From NCBI GenBank assembly GCA_965229505.1, contig OZ245881.1:3100001-3164000 (forward strand): a stretch of DNA of 64,000 bases. The letters are read 5' to 3'. Of this stretch, positions 22,552 through 30,085 are shown in pieces. Made by a program: the position numbers and the translations under genes. The notes under the pieces were generated by a model. It was not told where the DNA came from. It did not search any database and saw only the letters and a list, made by a program, of their open reading frames with translations. Source of the DNA: UBA6059 sp040219045. Its GTDB lineage: Bacteria; Bacteroidota; Bacteroidia; Cytophagales; Cyclobacteriaceae. The first letter of the stretch is position 1, and each line of letters begins with the position of its first letter.

Positions 22552-24222
22552 TCAGCCGGTCATGATGGGGGTGAACTCGCCCTGGTGGTGGGTGCTGTAC
22601 TCGAGGATGCCCATCCATAGGGTGTCCATCGCTTCAGTGGCGTGGGGTGCTTCGACCTGAGGGAAGTTTTTGTCTTTTTCTTTGGTCTTGTCTTTTTCGA
22701 ATCCGTCGCGCCCGACCTTGACTTCTGTCTGCTCGAGGGCGTATAGTGCGGCTTCATTGGTGGTGCGATTGATGAGGAGCTTCCAACCGTCTTCGCGCTT
22801 TTGCTCAAAGAGGTCTGACCAGAAGTCGTACTTCAACCGGTGGAAGGGTGTCTTGCCGATGTAGCGGGGGATGACTTGCCAGCCGAGCTCCCGGAGGAGC
22901 TTGATGATCTCCTGGCTGAAGTTGAGGTCCTTGGAGGCATTGTCGCCGATGCTGGTGTGATCGTACCAGTAGTAGACGGTAGGGCAGGTGCGCTGATGGT
23001 ACTTGTAGTACTCATGCCAGTGGCGCACCAGGTGGCGGAGCTTTAGCGGGCGCTCTACGTAGAGTGCGGAGATCTGCTTTGCGATCTTCTTGTCGGGCCA
23101 TACCTGGCCGGTGATCACCCAGTTGATGGGGGCGTTGTGATCAAAGCCGAGGTGGAGTGGCTTGCGTGGATCTCTATCGCGGTACCATCGGCAGTCGGGG
23201 TGGACCTTGCTGTAGTCTTCGATCTGTAGCTGGTCGATGTGGGCATAGTCCTGGGCTTCATAGGTGATGCGCTCTTCGTCGTACATGCCGTAGAAGCCGT
23301 TCTCTACCTGTGCGACTCGCTGGTTGAGCACGGAGAGCCTGAAGACGTAATCGGAGAGGTTGCGCTTCATGTTGAGGATTGGCTCTATGCCAAGGGCGTG
23401 GACATTGTCGAGGGTGCTGGCCTCAGATACGAAGACAGTACCTTTGCGGATCTCGTTGAGCTTGAACTCAAAGTCGGTGAGCAGCTTCTGTATTTTTTTG
23501 CGGCTCTTGACACTCCGTGCCCGGCTGAGCTGGTCCTCTAACTCATAGACTCGCTGACGTAGCTGCAGGATGAGGTCGATGACTTCCTGATCGACCATGT
23601 CGAGGTAGTCGAATACCCAGCGCCCTTTCTGATCCCGGGGCATGTCGGTGGTGAGCAGGATGCTGTGGTGCTGGCTGAGGTGGCCGAAGTGCTCGGCATT
23701 GCCTCTGTTGGCATTGATGACTTCATCGAAGTTGTCTTTCTTGAAGAGCCGGGCTTCATCGCCGTAGATCCAGTCGAGATCGGAGGCATTGGAGATGCCT
23801 AAGCGGTCGAGGCTGATGATCTGGATGGCTGAGCCGTTGAACCAGGGCACGAGGAACTTGGGATCGCCTATCGGCAAATAGGGTCGATCGCGCTTCAGCT
23901 CCTTGGGTGGAAACTTGCGCACCCAGTAGTGGACATTCTCCAAATAGCCGTAGCGCTCCCAGCCTTTTTGCAGCTTGGGGATGATGAACATGAGCACCTT
24001 GTCGAAGGTGGATGAGACGACTGCTCCCAGCGAGCGTGGCATGGCGAGGATGTTGTCGAGGGTATAGTCGGCTCCCGGGCCTTCGGTCTTGCCGGTGGCT
24101 CTGCCCCACAGGCATAGGGTGATCTGTGCCTTGATGAGCAGGTACATGATCTGGGGGATGTTGTGATGGACTTCCCGGACTTGCTCGGGGGACTTGATCT
24201 GATCAGGTGACGGGTGCGGCAT
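22552..24222 (-). CDS. terL: Terminase large subunit
   Basis: 556 residues. Packaging ATPase: Walker A GRATGKTE at 40-47 and Walker B WIYGDEA at 151-157, followed by a coupling motif region (SILLTTDMPRDQKG). The C-terminal nuclease half shows acidic positions in LGFDHNAPI, YYWYDHTSIGDN and HATEAMDTLWMG, as in RNase H-fold terminases. It pumps DNA into the prohead and cuts the concatemer. It overlaps the small-terminase gene by 20 bp. Length and motifs are normal. Confidence 0.9.
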   Translation of the reverse strand: MPHPSPDQIKSPEQVREVHHNIPQIMYLLIKAQITLCLWGRATGKTEGPGADYTLDNILAMPRSLGAVVSSTFDKVLMFIIPKLQKGWERYGYLENVHYWVRKFPPKELKRDRPYLPIGDPKFLVPWFNGSAIQIISLDRLGISNASDLDWIYGDEARLFKKDNFDEVINANRGNAEHFGHLSQHHSILLTTDMPRDQKGRWVFDYLDMVDQEVIDLILQLRQRVYELEDQLSRARSVKSRKKIQKLLTDFEFKLNEIRKGTVFVSEASTLDNVHALGIEPILNMKRNLSDYVFRLSVLNQRVAQVENGFYGMYDEERITYEAQDYAHIDQLQIEDYSKVHPDCRWYRDRDPRKPLHLGFDHNAPINWVITGQVWPDKKIAKQISALYVERPLKLRHLVRHWHEYYKYHQRTCPTVYYWYDHTSIGDNASKDLNFSQEIIKLLRELGWQVIPRYIGKTPFHRLKYDFWSDLFEQKREDGWKLLINRTTNEAALYALEQTEVKVGRDGFEKDKTKEKDKNFPQVEAPHATEAMDTLWMGILEYSTHHQGEFTPIMTG

Positions 24223-24811
24223 CTTCGGCTATATCTTCGTAGATTTTTTCGCGTTTCTTTTTCATCAGCTTCTTGAAGATGATGTCGAGCTCCGAGTCAC
24301 TTGGTAGGTTGGGTGTCTTGAGCTTATCAGGAAAGTAGCCTATGACGATGGGTGGTGGGTTGATCTTCTCATAGATGCTGGTGTCGATGCTGCCCATCAG
24401 CTTTTCGATCACATGGGCCATGTTCTTTTGCATGCTGGCCACTGCTCTGTGGTCTCCGGCGAGACTGGCCTTCCTCTTGTCTTCCATGATCTCTCCGATG
24501 ACGATATCGACCCAAAACTGCTGGGTGAGCTTGCTGGTGACGCCAAAGACGATCTGGGTGTCGTCGTACAGCTGTCGGGCGGTCTGTCGGCTGATGTCGA
24601 ACCGCTTCTCTAGTATCGGGATGACCTTGAACCGGCTGCCCCAGGTGCGGGTGAGGTCGGCACAGGACTCCATCCGTCGGAGCTTTTCGGCTAAGGCGGT
24701 GCTGAGCTCGTAGCTGTCCTGGATCTCGGGATGCATCAGGTAGTGGATGATCTCGTCTCTCTCTGACTGGAGGTTGAGCGGCCTTACGTGCTTTGCAATT
24801 GCGTCGGACAT
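24203..24811 (-). CDS. Small terminase-like DNA-binding protein
   Basis: 202 residues from ATG 24811 (MSDAIAKHVRPLNLQSERDE). The upstream frame is repeat DNA and is not coding. A helical segment (KRFDISRQTARQLYDDTQIV) looks like a helix-turn-helix. The C-terminus is basic then acidic (KKLMKKKREKIYEDIAEDA). It lies directly before terL with a 20-bp overlap, the standard place for the small subunit that recognises phage DNA. Assignment rests on position plus the HTH-like segment. Confidence 0.65.
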   Translation of the reverse strand: MSDAIAKHVRPLNLQSERDEIIHYLMHPEIQDSYELSTALAEKLRRMESCADLTRTWGSRFKVIPILEKRFDISRQTARQLYDDTQIVFGVTSKLTQQFWVDIVIGEIMEDKRKASLAGDHRAVASMQKNMAHVIEKLMGSIDTSIYEKINPPPIVIGYFPDKLKTPNLPSDSELDIIFKKLMKKKREKIYEDIAEDAAPVT

Positions 24812-24864
24812 GGGTGGGAAATTAGTGTAGGGGGAGTGGGTCTTGTAGGACTGGATAGAATGGG

Positions 24865-25043
24865 GAATTGAGAATTGAGAATTGAGAATTGAGAATTGGT
24901 TCGTGAGGACACGAACCGGGGCGGGGGGGGTGAAGTTGGGAGAGTGCACGTCTTCCCGAGCGACGTAGGAGTCGAGGGAGCCCCTGATTCAGACCTCAGA
25001 GGTCTGAAATGGGGGACGTCTCCACTACGGTCGACGTGACGTG
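24865..25043. repeat. Composite hairpin repeat (R0, R1, R2)
   Basis: GAATTGA-type short tandem repeats (24865-24897), then R1 (24898-24917), a G-rich tract, then R2 (24947-25043). R2 is bounded by CACGTC and GACGTG, and its core CAGACCT-CAG-AGGTCTG has a stem different from other copies but still paired. The spacer holds no gene. Confidence 0.75.
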
Positions 25044-25093
25044 GGTGTGGGGACGGTGGTGGACTGAAAATGATAATATGCCCGGGTATATTA

Positions 25094-25372
25094 TCATTCG
25101 CGCTGTTTTTCGCTGAGCCGCTCTTTAAATGTTTTCTTCGACGGTCTTTGCTCATCGATAGGAGTCTCCTCTTCTGTGAAGAGTTCGATAGCCCTTTGGT
25201 TTTGCTTGATCAAATAGCAAAATATCCATAGCAGGCCTATCAATGTAAAAACGGTAGTCCATATCCAGTCTGCTGGCTGAAGACGGTCAAGGACTAGCCA
25301 GGCGATAACGGTAGTCCTGAATGGATAGGAGACCGGGATGTTCTTTGAACTGATTACTTTTCTCTCTTTCAT
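25094..25372 (-). CDS. Small membrane protein
   Basis: 92 residues with one or two hydrophobic helices at about 20-30 and 37-58 (WIWTTVFTLIGLLWIFCYLI) and a long charged C-terminal tail (KTFKERLSEKQRE). It could be a holin, spanin or exclusion protein, but the lysis genes are elsewhere. Function unknown. Confidence 0.55.
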   Translation of the reverse strand: MKERKVISSKNIPVSYPFRTTVIAWLVLDRLQPADWIWTTVFTLIGLLWIFCYLIKQNQRAIELFTEEETPIDEQRPSKKTFKERLSEKQRE

Positions 25373-25376
25373 GGTC

Positions 25377-25661
25377 TTATTGGTTTTCGAATTCTACTTC
25401 GGCGATGAACTTGAGGGCGAGGGTCTGGGCGGGGGAGCTGCCGGCTATGGCCAGGTCGACGACTGACTTGCGGATCTGGGCTTTGGTCTGCAGGTAGCCG
25501 CGATTGTAGGCCTGGGCTATCGGTGAGTCTTTGATGCTCAGCTGGATGGCCAGGTAATCTTCTTCCATCTCTAAAATGGTGGCTATATCATGGATGGGCA
25601 GTAATCTGCCGGCCAGGTCGGTGAGTTGCTCCAGTTCTTCGGTGGTGAGGTCTAATTTCAT
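25377..25661 (-). CDS. Small helical phage protein, terminase-associated
   Basis: 94 residues (MKLDLTTEELEQLTDLAGRL). The pattern IATILEMEEDYLAIQLSIKD then RGYLQTKAQIRKSVVDLAIA is like HTH-bearing small terminase or terminase-associated proteins, and the end (SSPAQTLALKFIAEVE) resembles their C-terminal helix. It may be an alternative or additional DNA-recognition subunit. It overlaps the PLD-like gene by 4 bp. Confidence 0.5.
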   Translation of the reverse strand: MKLDLTTEELEQLTDLAGRLLPIHDIATILEMEEDYLAIQLSIKDSPIAQAYNRGYLQTKAQIRKSVVDLAIAGSSPAQTLALKFIAEVEFENQ

Positions 25662-26248
25662 TCGTCTGTTGCGTTTATTTCGTTGAGTAGCATGATGCGG
25701 TCGAATACTACGTCGGCTTTGCGGGTGAAGATGGTGCCTGCCTCCAGTCGATGGTTGCGACTGTAGTTGGCGGATCCGACGATGGACACTGACCAGGTCT
25801 CGTTCTCAATGATGGTGATCTTGGCGTGGCATTTGCCGAGCTTGATCTGATCGCAGATACTCTCCAGCAGCTGGTAGGGCTGTGGGTGCCTCTGCCTGAT
25901 ACGGAAGTCGATCAATGCCCGGAGGCTCTTGATAATGCCGGCTTGCTTGAGCTCAAACATCTTGCGGGCGGGATCTTCGCTGATCGTCCAGGTGCTGAAG
26001 GTGACATTGGCCGGGCCTGTCTGCAGTAGCACGTACTCTAAGAGCTGATGCATGGACCATGCCCCCCGGGTGTAGAACTTGATGACCTGGTCGTGATCCA
26101 GCTCTCCGATCATGGCTTCCATGGCTTCTCTGGACTCTGCACTGGCGAGGATCGCCCGGGCGTACTGCGTGGATGATGCTTTGCTGACCTTGGCTTCTTT
26201 GGTGTCTGCGTGCTTCGATTTCAATGCTATGGGGTTGAATAGTGACAT
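25658..26248 (-). CDS. Phospholipase D-like protein
   Basis: 196 residues. One HKD-type motif is visible: His141 and Lys143 in CHAKITIIENE, then GSANYS at 158-163. The usual Asp four residues after Lys is replaced by Glu148. PLD-superfamily proteins with one motif act as dimers and cut phosphodiester bonds in DNA or lipids. The N-terminal half probably completes the fold but shows no second HKD. In phages such proteins appear near terminase genes, perhaps as nucleases. No signal peptide is seen, so a cytoplasmic role is likely. Confidence 0.65.
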   Translation of the reverse strand: MSLFNPIALKSKHADTKEAKVSKASSTQYARAILASAESREAMEAMIGELDHDQVIKFYTRGAWSMHQLLEYVLLQTGPANVTFSTWTISEDPARKMFELKQAGIIKSLRALIDFRIRQRHPQPYQLLESICDQIKLGKCHAKITIIENETWSVSIVGSANYSRNHRLEAGTIFTRKADVVFDRIMLLNEINATDE

Positions 26249-26251
26249 GGC

Positions 26252-26932
26252 TTAATTAAGATTTTGGGTGGTGGGTTTAATAGGCTGGCTGAGGAGCTGG
26301 TCGCAGCGGTCGAGGACGGCCTGGTAGAAGTGGAGCTTCTCTGCTGGCATCTTGCCATTTTTTGACCTTGACACATTGGTGGCAAAGTTGCTCCGGATCT
26401 TGGCGAGCTCGCCCCAGGTGGTGGCTTTGGCGATGACCTGTCCGATCTCATCGGGTGGGAGATGGCCGTGCTCTCTGAAGTAGTGGATGACTTTCCAGCA
26501 GGCGTTGACCTGGCGATCGAGTGCGAGGATCTGTAGTGCGGTCTCCAGTCGCTGCTCGTCGGTCTCCAGGAGGGTGAGGGTGCCCCGGAGGTAGTCGAGT
26601 CGTCTGAGGGCGGCATTGCGCTCCTGAAGGGTGGGTGAGAGGGTGGGGTGGTGGTCGGGGTTTGGGTGGCTCTCACCATTGGGATTGTTGCTGTCTGAAA
26701 TGGGGGACCCTTCGACGGGCTCAGGGTGACCGGGTGTGGGGACGGGTGATAGCTCAGAAAGGTGGGTGGCGATGGTGCGGAGCTCTCGTCGGAGCTTGCG
26801 CTCCATGAAGGGTGTCTGGCTGGTGGACTGTAGCAGTCTGGCCAGGGCTGGGCTCTCGCCGGTGGCGATCAGCAGCTGGAGGGCTGTGCCATAGTCCCAG
26901 GTGGTGAGGATGGCGTTGATCTGGTGGAGCAT
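26252..26932 (-). CDS. Helical phage protein interrupted by a repeat element
   Basis: 226 residues from ATG 26932, which overlaps the upstream TGA (TGATG). The two ends are helical (MLHQINAILTTWDYGTALQL; QILALDRQVNACWKVIHYFR). Between them lies PGHPEPVEGSPISD, the translated form of a common bacterial palindromic repeat, encoded at about 26697-26740, so a mobile hairpin has been accepted in frame. Function unknown; the helical halves may be an assembly or regulatory protein. Confidence 0.55.
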   Translation of the reverse strand: MLHQINAILTTWDYGTALQLLIATGESPALARLLQSTSQTPFMERKLRRELRTIATHLSELSPVPTPGHPEPVEGSPISDSNNPNGESHPNPDHHPTLSPTLQERNAALRRLDYLRGTLTLLETDEQRLETALQILALDRQVNACWKVIHYFREHGHLPPDEIGQVIAKATTWGELAKIRSNFATNVSRSKNGKMPAEKLHFYQAVLDRCDQLLSQPIKPTTQNLN

Positions 26933-27042
26933 CAGGTAATGGCGATGTATGCGATCGAGACGATGATGACGGCCATCAGTATAATGAGCAGTATGCCTAC
27001 TTTGATGATGTCTTTGGTGTGGGGATCTTGTTCGTGGTTCAT
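26932..27042 (-). CDS. 36-residue membrane peptide
   Basis: Starts at ATG 27042 (MNHEQDPHTKDIIKVGILLI) and has one hydrophobic helix (GILLIILMAVIIVSIAYIAI). The stop overlaps the next ATG as TGATG, which supports translation. A longer upstream frame runs through repeat DNA and is rejected. It resembles single-span phage membrane peptides (holin-like or inhibitor of host functions). Confidence 0.5.
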   Translation of the reverse strand: MNHEQDPHTKDIIKVGILLIILMAVIIVSIAYIAIT

Positions 27043-27090
27043 GAAGCGAAGAAAGGGTAATGCAATTGCGTGGGGAAGGACAGGAAATAA

Positions 27091-27267
27091 TGGAGAATTG
27101 AGAATTGAGAATTGAGAATTGGTTCGTGGGGACACGAACCGGGCGGGGGTGGGTGAAGTTGGGAGAGTGCACGTCTTCCCGAGCGACGTAGGAGTCGAGG
27201 GAGCCCCTGATTCAGACTGCTGCAGTCTGAATCAGGGGACGTCTCGGCTGACGCTCGACGTGACGTG
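27091..27267. repeat. Composite hairpin repeat (R0, R1, R2)
   Basis: GAATTGA tandem repeats (27091-27120), R1 with a GGGA loop (27121-27140) and R2 (27170-27267). R2 has a perfect 16-bp core stem at 27204-27238 (CCCCTGATTCAGACTG with loop CTG). The remaining spacer up to the gene at 27375 holds only a terminator. Confidence 0.78.
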
Positions 27268-27301
27268 CTATTGGTGATGGTAGATGTGAAGTGTAGGCAT
27301 A

Positions 27302-27331
27302 AAAAAAATCCTCAGTGTGAGCTGAGGATTA
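27302..27331 (-). terminator. Intrinsic terminator
   Basis: On the minus strand the arms AATCCTCAG and CTGAGGATT are followed by eight T residues, about 45 bp after the stop of the lipoprotein gene. Confidence 0.8.
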
Positions 27332-27374
27332 CAATCTGGTAGACTTTTTTAAGTAGCTGTCGGCGATTGATTAG

Positions 27375-27791
27375 TTAGTAAACAGCTGCTTGGGGGTTAT
27401 TCGTCAATCCGTCGCGGGCTCTTCGGTTAACGAAATCAAGCTTGCCGTTACGTTCGCTATGGTTCATAACTAACGCTTCAACAGAATTGCCGATAGGGTA
27501 TAGATCTACAGGTGGTGGGCGTGCTCCTCTCTGTGGACGGATTCCGGTAGGCGTGGCGAGTGACTCGCTGTAATCGGCATACAGCCTATGGGTCACGTAC
27601 CATGCCAGGAAGTCGGTGGCGAGTGCATACTTGGCCTTATTAGGGGCTAGTGCGCTCACCTCCTGATCGTCCACTGCATAGAGGACACGCTCCTGGTTTT
27701 CGGAGTAGGCGGCCTTTTCACAGGCTGGTACTACGGCTAACAGCGTCACCAAGAGTGAGGCCATGAGCAGGTATATATAGGAACGTTTCAT
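27375..27791 (-). CDS. Putative lipoprotein cargo
   Basis: 138 residues. It has a basic start (MKRSYIYLL), a hydrophobic core, and VVPAC at about 20-24 as a possible lipobox with the lipidated Cys. The mature part is hydrophilic with a Pro/Arg-rich middle (GIRPQRGARPPPVDLYP). No family recognised. It is a secreted or outer-membrane protein encoded between capsid and packaging genes and ended by its own terminator, which suggests a cargo gene expressed in the lysogen. Confidence 0.55.
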   Translation of the reverse strand: MKRSYIYLLMASLLVTLLAVVPACEKAAYSENQERVLYAVDDQEVSALAPNKAKYALATDFLAWYVTHRLYADYSESLATPTGIRPQRGARPPPVDLYPIGNSVEALVMNHSERNGKLDFVNRRARDGLTNNPQAAVY

Positions 27792-27805
27792 GCGTGTTTG
27801 AATGG

Positions 27806-27829
27806 ATTGTTGGTGAAAACACCAACAAT
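27806..27829. repeat. Hairpin repeat with AAAA loop
   Basis: Perfect 10-bp stem ATTGTTGGTG/CACCAACAAT around AAAA. An identical copy lies at 33859-33882. It is related in layout to R1 (stem, purine tetraloop). Confidence 0.65.
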
Positions 27830-27890
27830 GGCGGTTAGGTGATATTAAGATTGCTTCGGTCGTGCCTCCCTCGCAATGACGGAGGGAAGG

Positions 27891-28340
27891 TTAATTAGAG
27901 GGTCGGGTGAAGAGGATGTAGGGCTTGTAGGTGACGGTATCTGTCGCTGTGCCTACCATATTGCTCTTGACCTGGATCCAGCAGGGACAGCCTGTCAGCG
28001 TGATGGTGGTCTCTTCGTACTCGGCTGCTGTGCCGCTGTTGTACATGAGATTGGCATCTGTGCTGATCTTGGTGGCTCTGCCAGCTGTGATCACCGACTG
28101 ATCCAACGCCTGGTATACTTCGAAGGTGCTGAGGCTGTCTTCTGTAGCGGCCTTGGTGTAATCCACACCGACGGTGATGGATGTGGCGTCTCCTACTGCC
28201 TTGGGTGAATAGAGGGCTACCTGGGTGTCGGTCGCGCCGACAAACGTGCCGGGTGCTGAGACCTGGGCCTCTGCTGCCGGCATGATGGCCATGGTGGCCA
28301 TGAAGGTGATGATGAGTAATAGGGATTGCAGTGTTTTCAT
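27891..28340 (-). CDS. Secreted phage-encoded protein
   Basis: 149 residues with a clear signal peptide (LLLIITFMATMAIMPAAEA, cleavage before QV). The mature part is beta-rich (GTFVGATDTQVALYSPKAVG) with a CPC pair (GCPCWIQVKSN). No family recognised. It lies downstream of the capsid genes but after a terminator and a large hairpin, so it is probably expressed separately. Role in virion or lysogen surface unknown. Confidence 0.6.
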   Translation of the reverse strand: MKTLQSLLLIITFMATMAIMPAAEAQVSAPGTFVGATDTQVALYSPKAVGDATSITVGVDYTKAATEDSLSTFEVYQALDQSVITAGRATKISTDANLMYNSGTAAEYEETTITLTGCPCWIQVKSNMVGTATDTVTYKPYILFTRPSN

Positions 28341-28448
28341 GATCGTGAAGTTTTTGAGGGGTAAATAAGCGGGATGGTGCGTGGGTGTGGTAGGACGGAT
28401 TAGATGGGAGTTGGTAGTTGATAGTGTATAGATGATAGTGTATAGATG

Positions 28449-28648
28449 GGCACGCGTCTGGAGACGCGCCAGCGGTGTTGAGAATGGAGAATTGAGAATT
28501 GGTTCGTGAGGACACGAACCGGGGCGGGGGGTGGGTGAAGCTGGGAGAATGCACGTCTTCCCGAGCGACGTAGGAGTCGAGGGAGCCCCTGATTCAGACT
28601 GCTGCAGTCTGAATCAGGAGACGTCTCCACTACGGTCGACGTGACGTG
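28449..28648. repeat. Composite hairpin repeat (R3, R0, R1, R2)
   Basis: In order: a CACGCGTC-TGGA-GACGCG hairpin (28449-28470), GAATTGA repeats, R1 (28501-28520), G-rich tract, R2 (28552-28648). This occupies most of the 546-bp stretch between 28340 and 28887, together with a terminator and the large hairpin listed separately; no gene is seen there. Confidence 0.75.
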
Positions 28649-28752
28649 GGTGTGGGGAGTGTGGATGAATACTTGTATGCAGAAGCTCATCCATCGTAGC
28701 TCATCATCCGAAACTGTAAGTGAAGGATGGAGCGAAGATGGGAGCGTAGGCA

Positions 28753-28781
28753 TAAAAAAAGTCCCTGCAGAACAGGGACCT
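28753..28781 (-). terminator. Intrinsic terminator of the capsid transcript
   Basis: On the minus strand GGTCCCTG/CAGGGAC(T) form the stem and seven T residues follow. It lies downstream of the large perfect hairpin and ends the leftward capsid operon. Confidence 0.78.
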
Positions 28782-28840
28782 TAACCAACCAAAAACTCAA
28801 AAATGAGAGGATTTAAGTCTTGAAAAATATAAAAACCACA

Positions 28841-28898
28841 AAGCAGGTATGAACCTCTAGGTACGTGAGGACACGTACCTAGAGGTTCATACCTGCTT
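28841..28898. repeat. Perfect 27-bp inverted repeat at the end of the capsid operon
   Basis: Arms 28841-28867 and 28872-28898 are exact reverse complements around AGGA. The inner part GGTACGTG/CACGTACC is an R1 variant with paired changes. The outer arm contains the last codons and the TGA of the small gene at 28887. On the minus strand a T-rich stretch follows (GTTTTTATATTTTT), so it could act as terminator or 3' stabiliser. Confidence 0.8.
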
Positions 28899-29096
28899 CG
28901 CAGCTGGGGAAGCTTTTTTGAGCTTCATGTACTTCTTGCCACTATCGGTGGCGTATAGCTTGTCTGCGACGGCCTTGGGCATGGTGCGAAAGTCGTACTT
29001 CTGCCCCTGGATGATGATCTCACCGGGCTGGATACCGATGAGCTCATAATCATTCTCTATGGCCTTGCTGAGCTTTCTCTCTTCTTGCTTTGCCAT
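28887..29096 (-). CDS. Small basic phage protein
   Basis: 69 residues (MAKQEERKLSKAIENDYELI), with a beta-like centre (GIQPGEIIIQGQKYDFRTM) and a basic tail. It starts 5 bp after the upstream stop, as part of the capsid operon. The last codons lie inside a perfect inverted repeat. Function unknown. Confidence 0.55.
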   Translation of the reverse strand: MAKQEERKLSKAIENDYELIGIQPGEIIIQGQKYDFRTMPKAVADKLYATDSGKKYMKLKKASPAAKQV

Positions 29097-29101
29097 GACT
29101 A

Positions 29102-29641
29102 CTATGCTGCTGGTGTGATAACGATCGCGCCAGTATAGACGGGTGCTATCCTGCCTACACTTTTGATCACATAGTTGTTGCCCTTGAAGTCTGCCACGGC
29201 TGTGCCGGTGGATGTCTCTCCGGACTCAAAATGCGCGGGTACCTTCTCAGATCCCAGCTGGCGTACCTGACCTGTAGCCAACTCGACTACCAGACAGATC
29301 AAATCGTCATTCTTCACTTCTTCGATGAAAGCTAGTGCCTCTGCTTCGTTTCCGGGGAAGCCGAAGGTGGCCATGTTTTCGAACGAGTGAGAGTTGCGCT
29401 CTCCGACCATATTGCTGACCAACGATCCTTTTTCCAAAGTGATGCCGATCTTCTTAAAACACTTGCCCGTGTTGAAAGCATGATCCCCAGCGATCACCAT
29501 CTTGTCACTGAAGTCAGTGGCGGTAGGCAATGCCTCTATGGTTGCAAAATCGGAGATCCTGGCGTAATACATGATGGTCTCGAGACCACCATCATTATTT
29601 TGGCCATTGCCCCAGATTACGTCTTCTAAATCTAATGCCAT
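29102..29641 (-). CDS. Beta-rich structural protein, possible tail tube
   Basis: 179 residues. The N-terminal part (MALDLEDVIWGNGQNNDGGL) is followed by beta strands and a C-terminal motif: LVVELATGQVRQLGSEKVPA, then TGTAVADFKGNNYVIKSVGR. This pattern (strand, turn with G, R-x-x-G, T-G-x-A-x-D-x-x-G-x-N) is shared with the gene at 32763-33245, suggesting distant paralogues. Size and position downstream of the capsid gene fit a tail tube or head decoration protein. Confidence 0.5.
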   Translation of the reverse strand: MALDLEDVIWGNGQNNDGGLETIMYYARISDFATIEALPTATDFSDKMVIAGDHAFNTGKCFKKIGITLEKGSLVSNMVGERNSHSFENMATFGFPGNEAEALAFIEEVKNDDLICLVVELATGQVRQLGSEKVPAHFESGETSTGTAVADFKGNNYVIKSVGRIAPVYTGAIVITPAA

Positions 29642-29644
29642 GAT

Positions 29645-30073
29645 CTACTCCTCGATTTCCAGTACGGGTGATTTTACTTCCAGCAAGTAGTCTACCAGTC
29701 CAACCTGTCGGTTTTTCTTAGCATCCTTCTTGTCAGCTACGGTCAGCTCGACATTGTCCCTGAGATCTGCGATCTTGTAGACTTTGCCTTTGACCTTAAA
29801 CTGAGGTATACGCACGTGGATCTTCTGATCCTTGTGCTCGATGAAAGTACCTGTCTCGGTACCGGCCTTTGCATCCGCGGCTTCCAGGTCAGCGTTGAGC
29901 TCGTCCACTACGCCCAGGGCGGTGGCCAGCTCCTCTTTGGTCTCAGCATGTGCTGCTACCTCTGCCTTGTAAGCTGCGAGCAGCTCCTTCTGAGTTAGTT
30001 CCGCCGGATTGGCGGACAGGTCCTCAGGCTTTTTAGTGGGGGCTGGTGCGCCCCCGTTTTTATCTTCTGCCAT
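29645..30073 (-). CDS. Coiled-coil structural accessory protein
   Basis: 142 residues. The N-terminus is Pro/Lys-rich, residues 25-75 form an Ala/Glu coiled coil (LTQKELLAAYKAEVAAHAET), and the C-terminal 65 residues are a small beta-like domain (KIHVRIPQFKVKGKVYKIAD). It sits 12 bp after the major capsid gene, consistent with a decoration or head-completion protein. Confidence 0.5.
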   Translation of the reverse strand: MAEDKNGGAPAPTKKPEDLSANPAELTQKELLAAYKAEVAAHAETKEELATALGVVDELNADLEAADAKAGTETGTFIEHKDQKIHVRIPQFKVKGKVYKIADLRDNVELTVADKKDAKKNRQVGLVDYLLEVKSPVLEIEE

Positions 30074-30085
30074 TATCTATAAAGA

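Noticed and set aside
24812..24949. Longer N-terminus for the small terminase-like protein
   Set aside because: The added residues are the translation of GAATTGA and R1 repeats (NQFSILNSQFS), present in other unrelated frames too. The start at 24811 fits better.
25658..26248. Full two-motif phospholipase D
   Set aside because: Only one HKD-type motif is found, and its Asp is replaced by Glu. Called PLD-like only.
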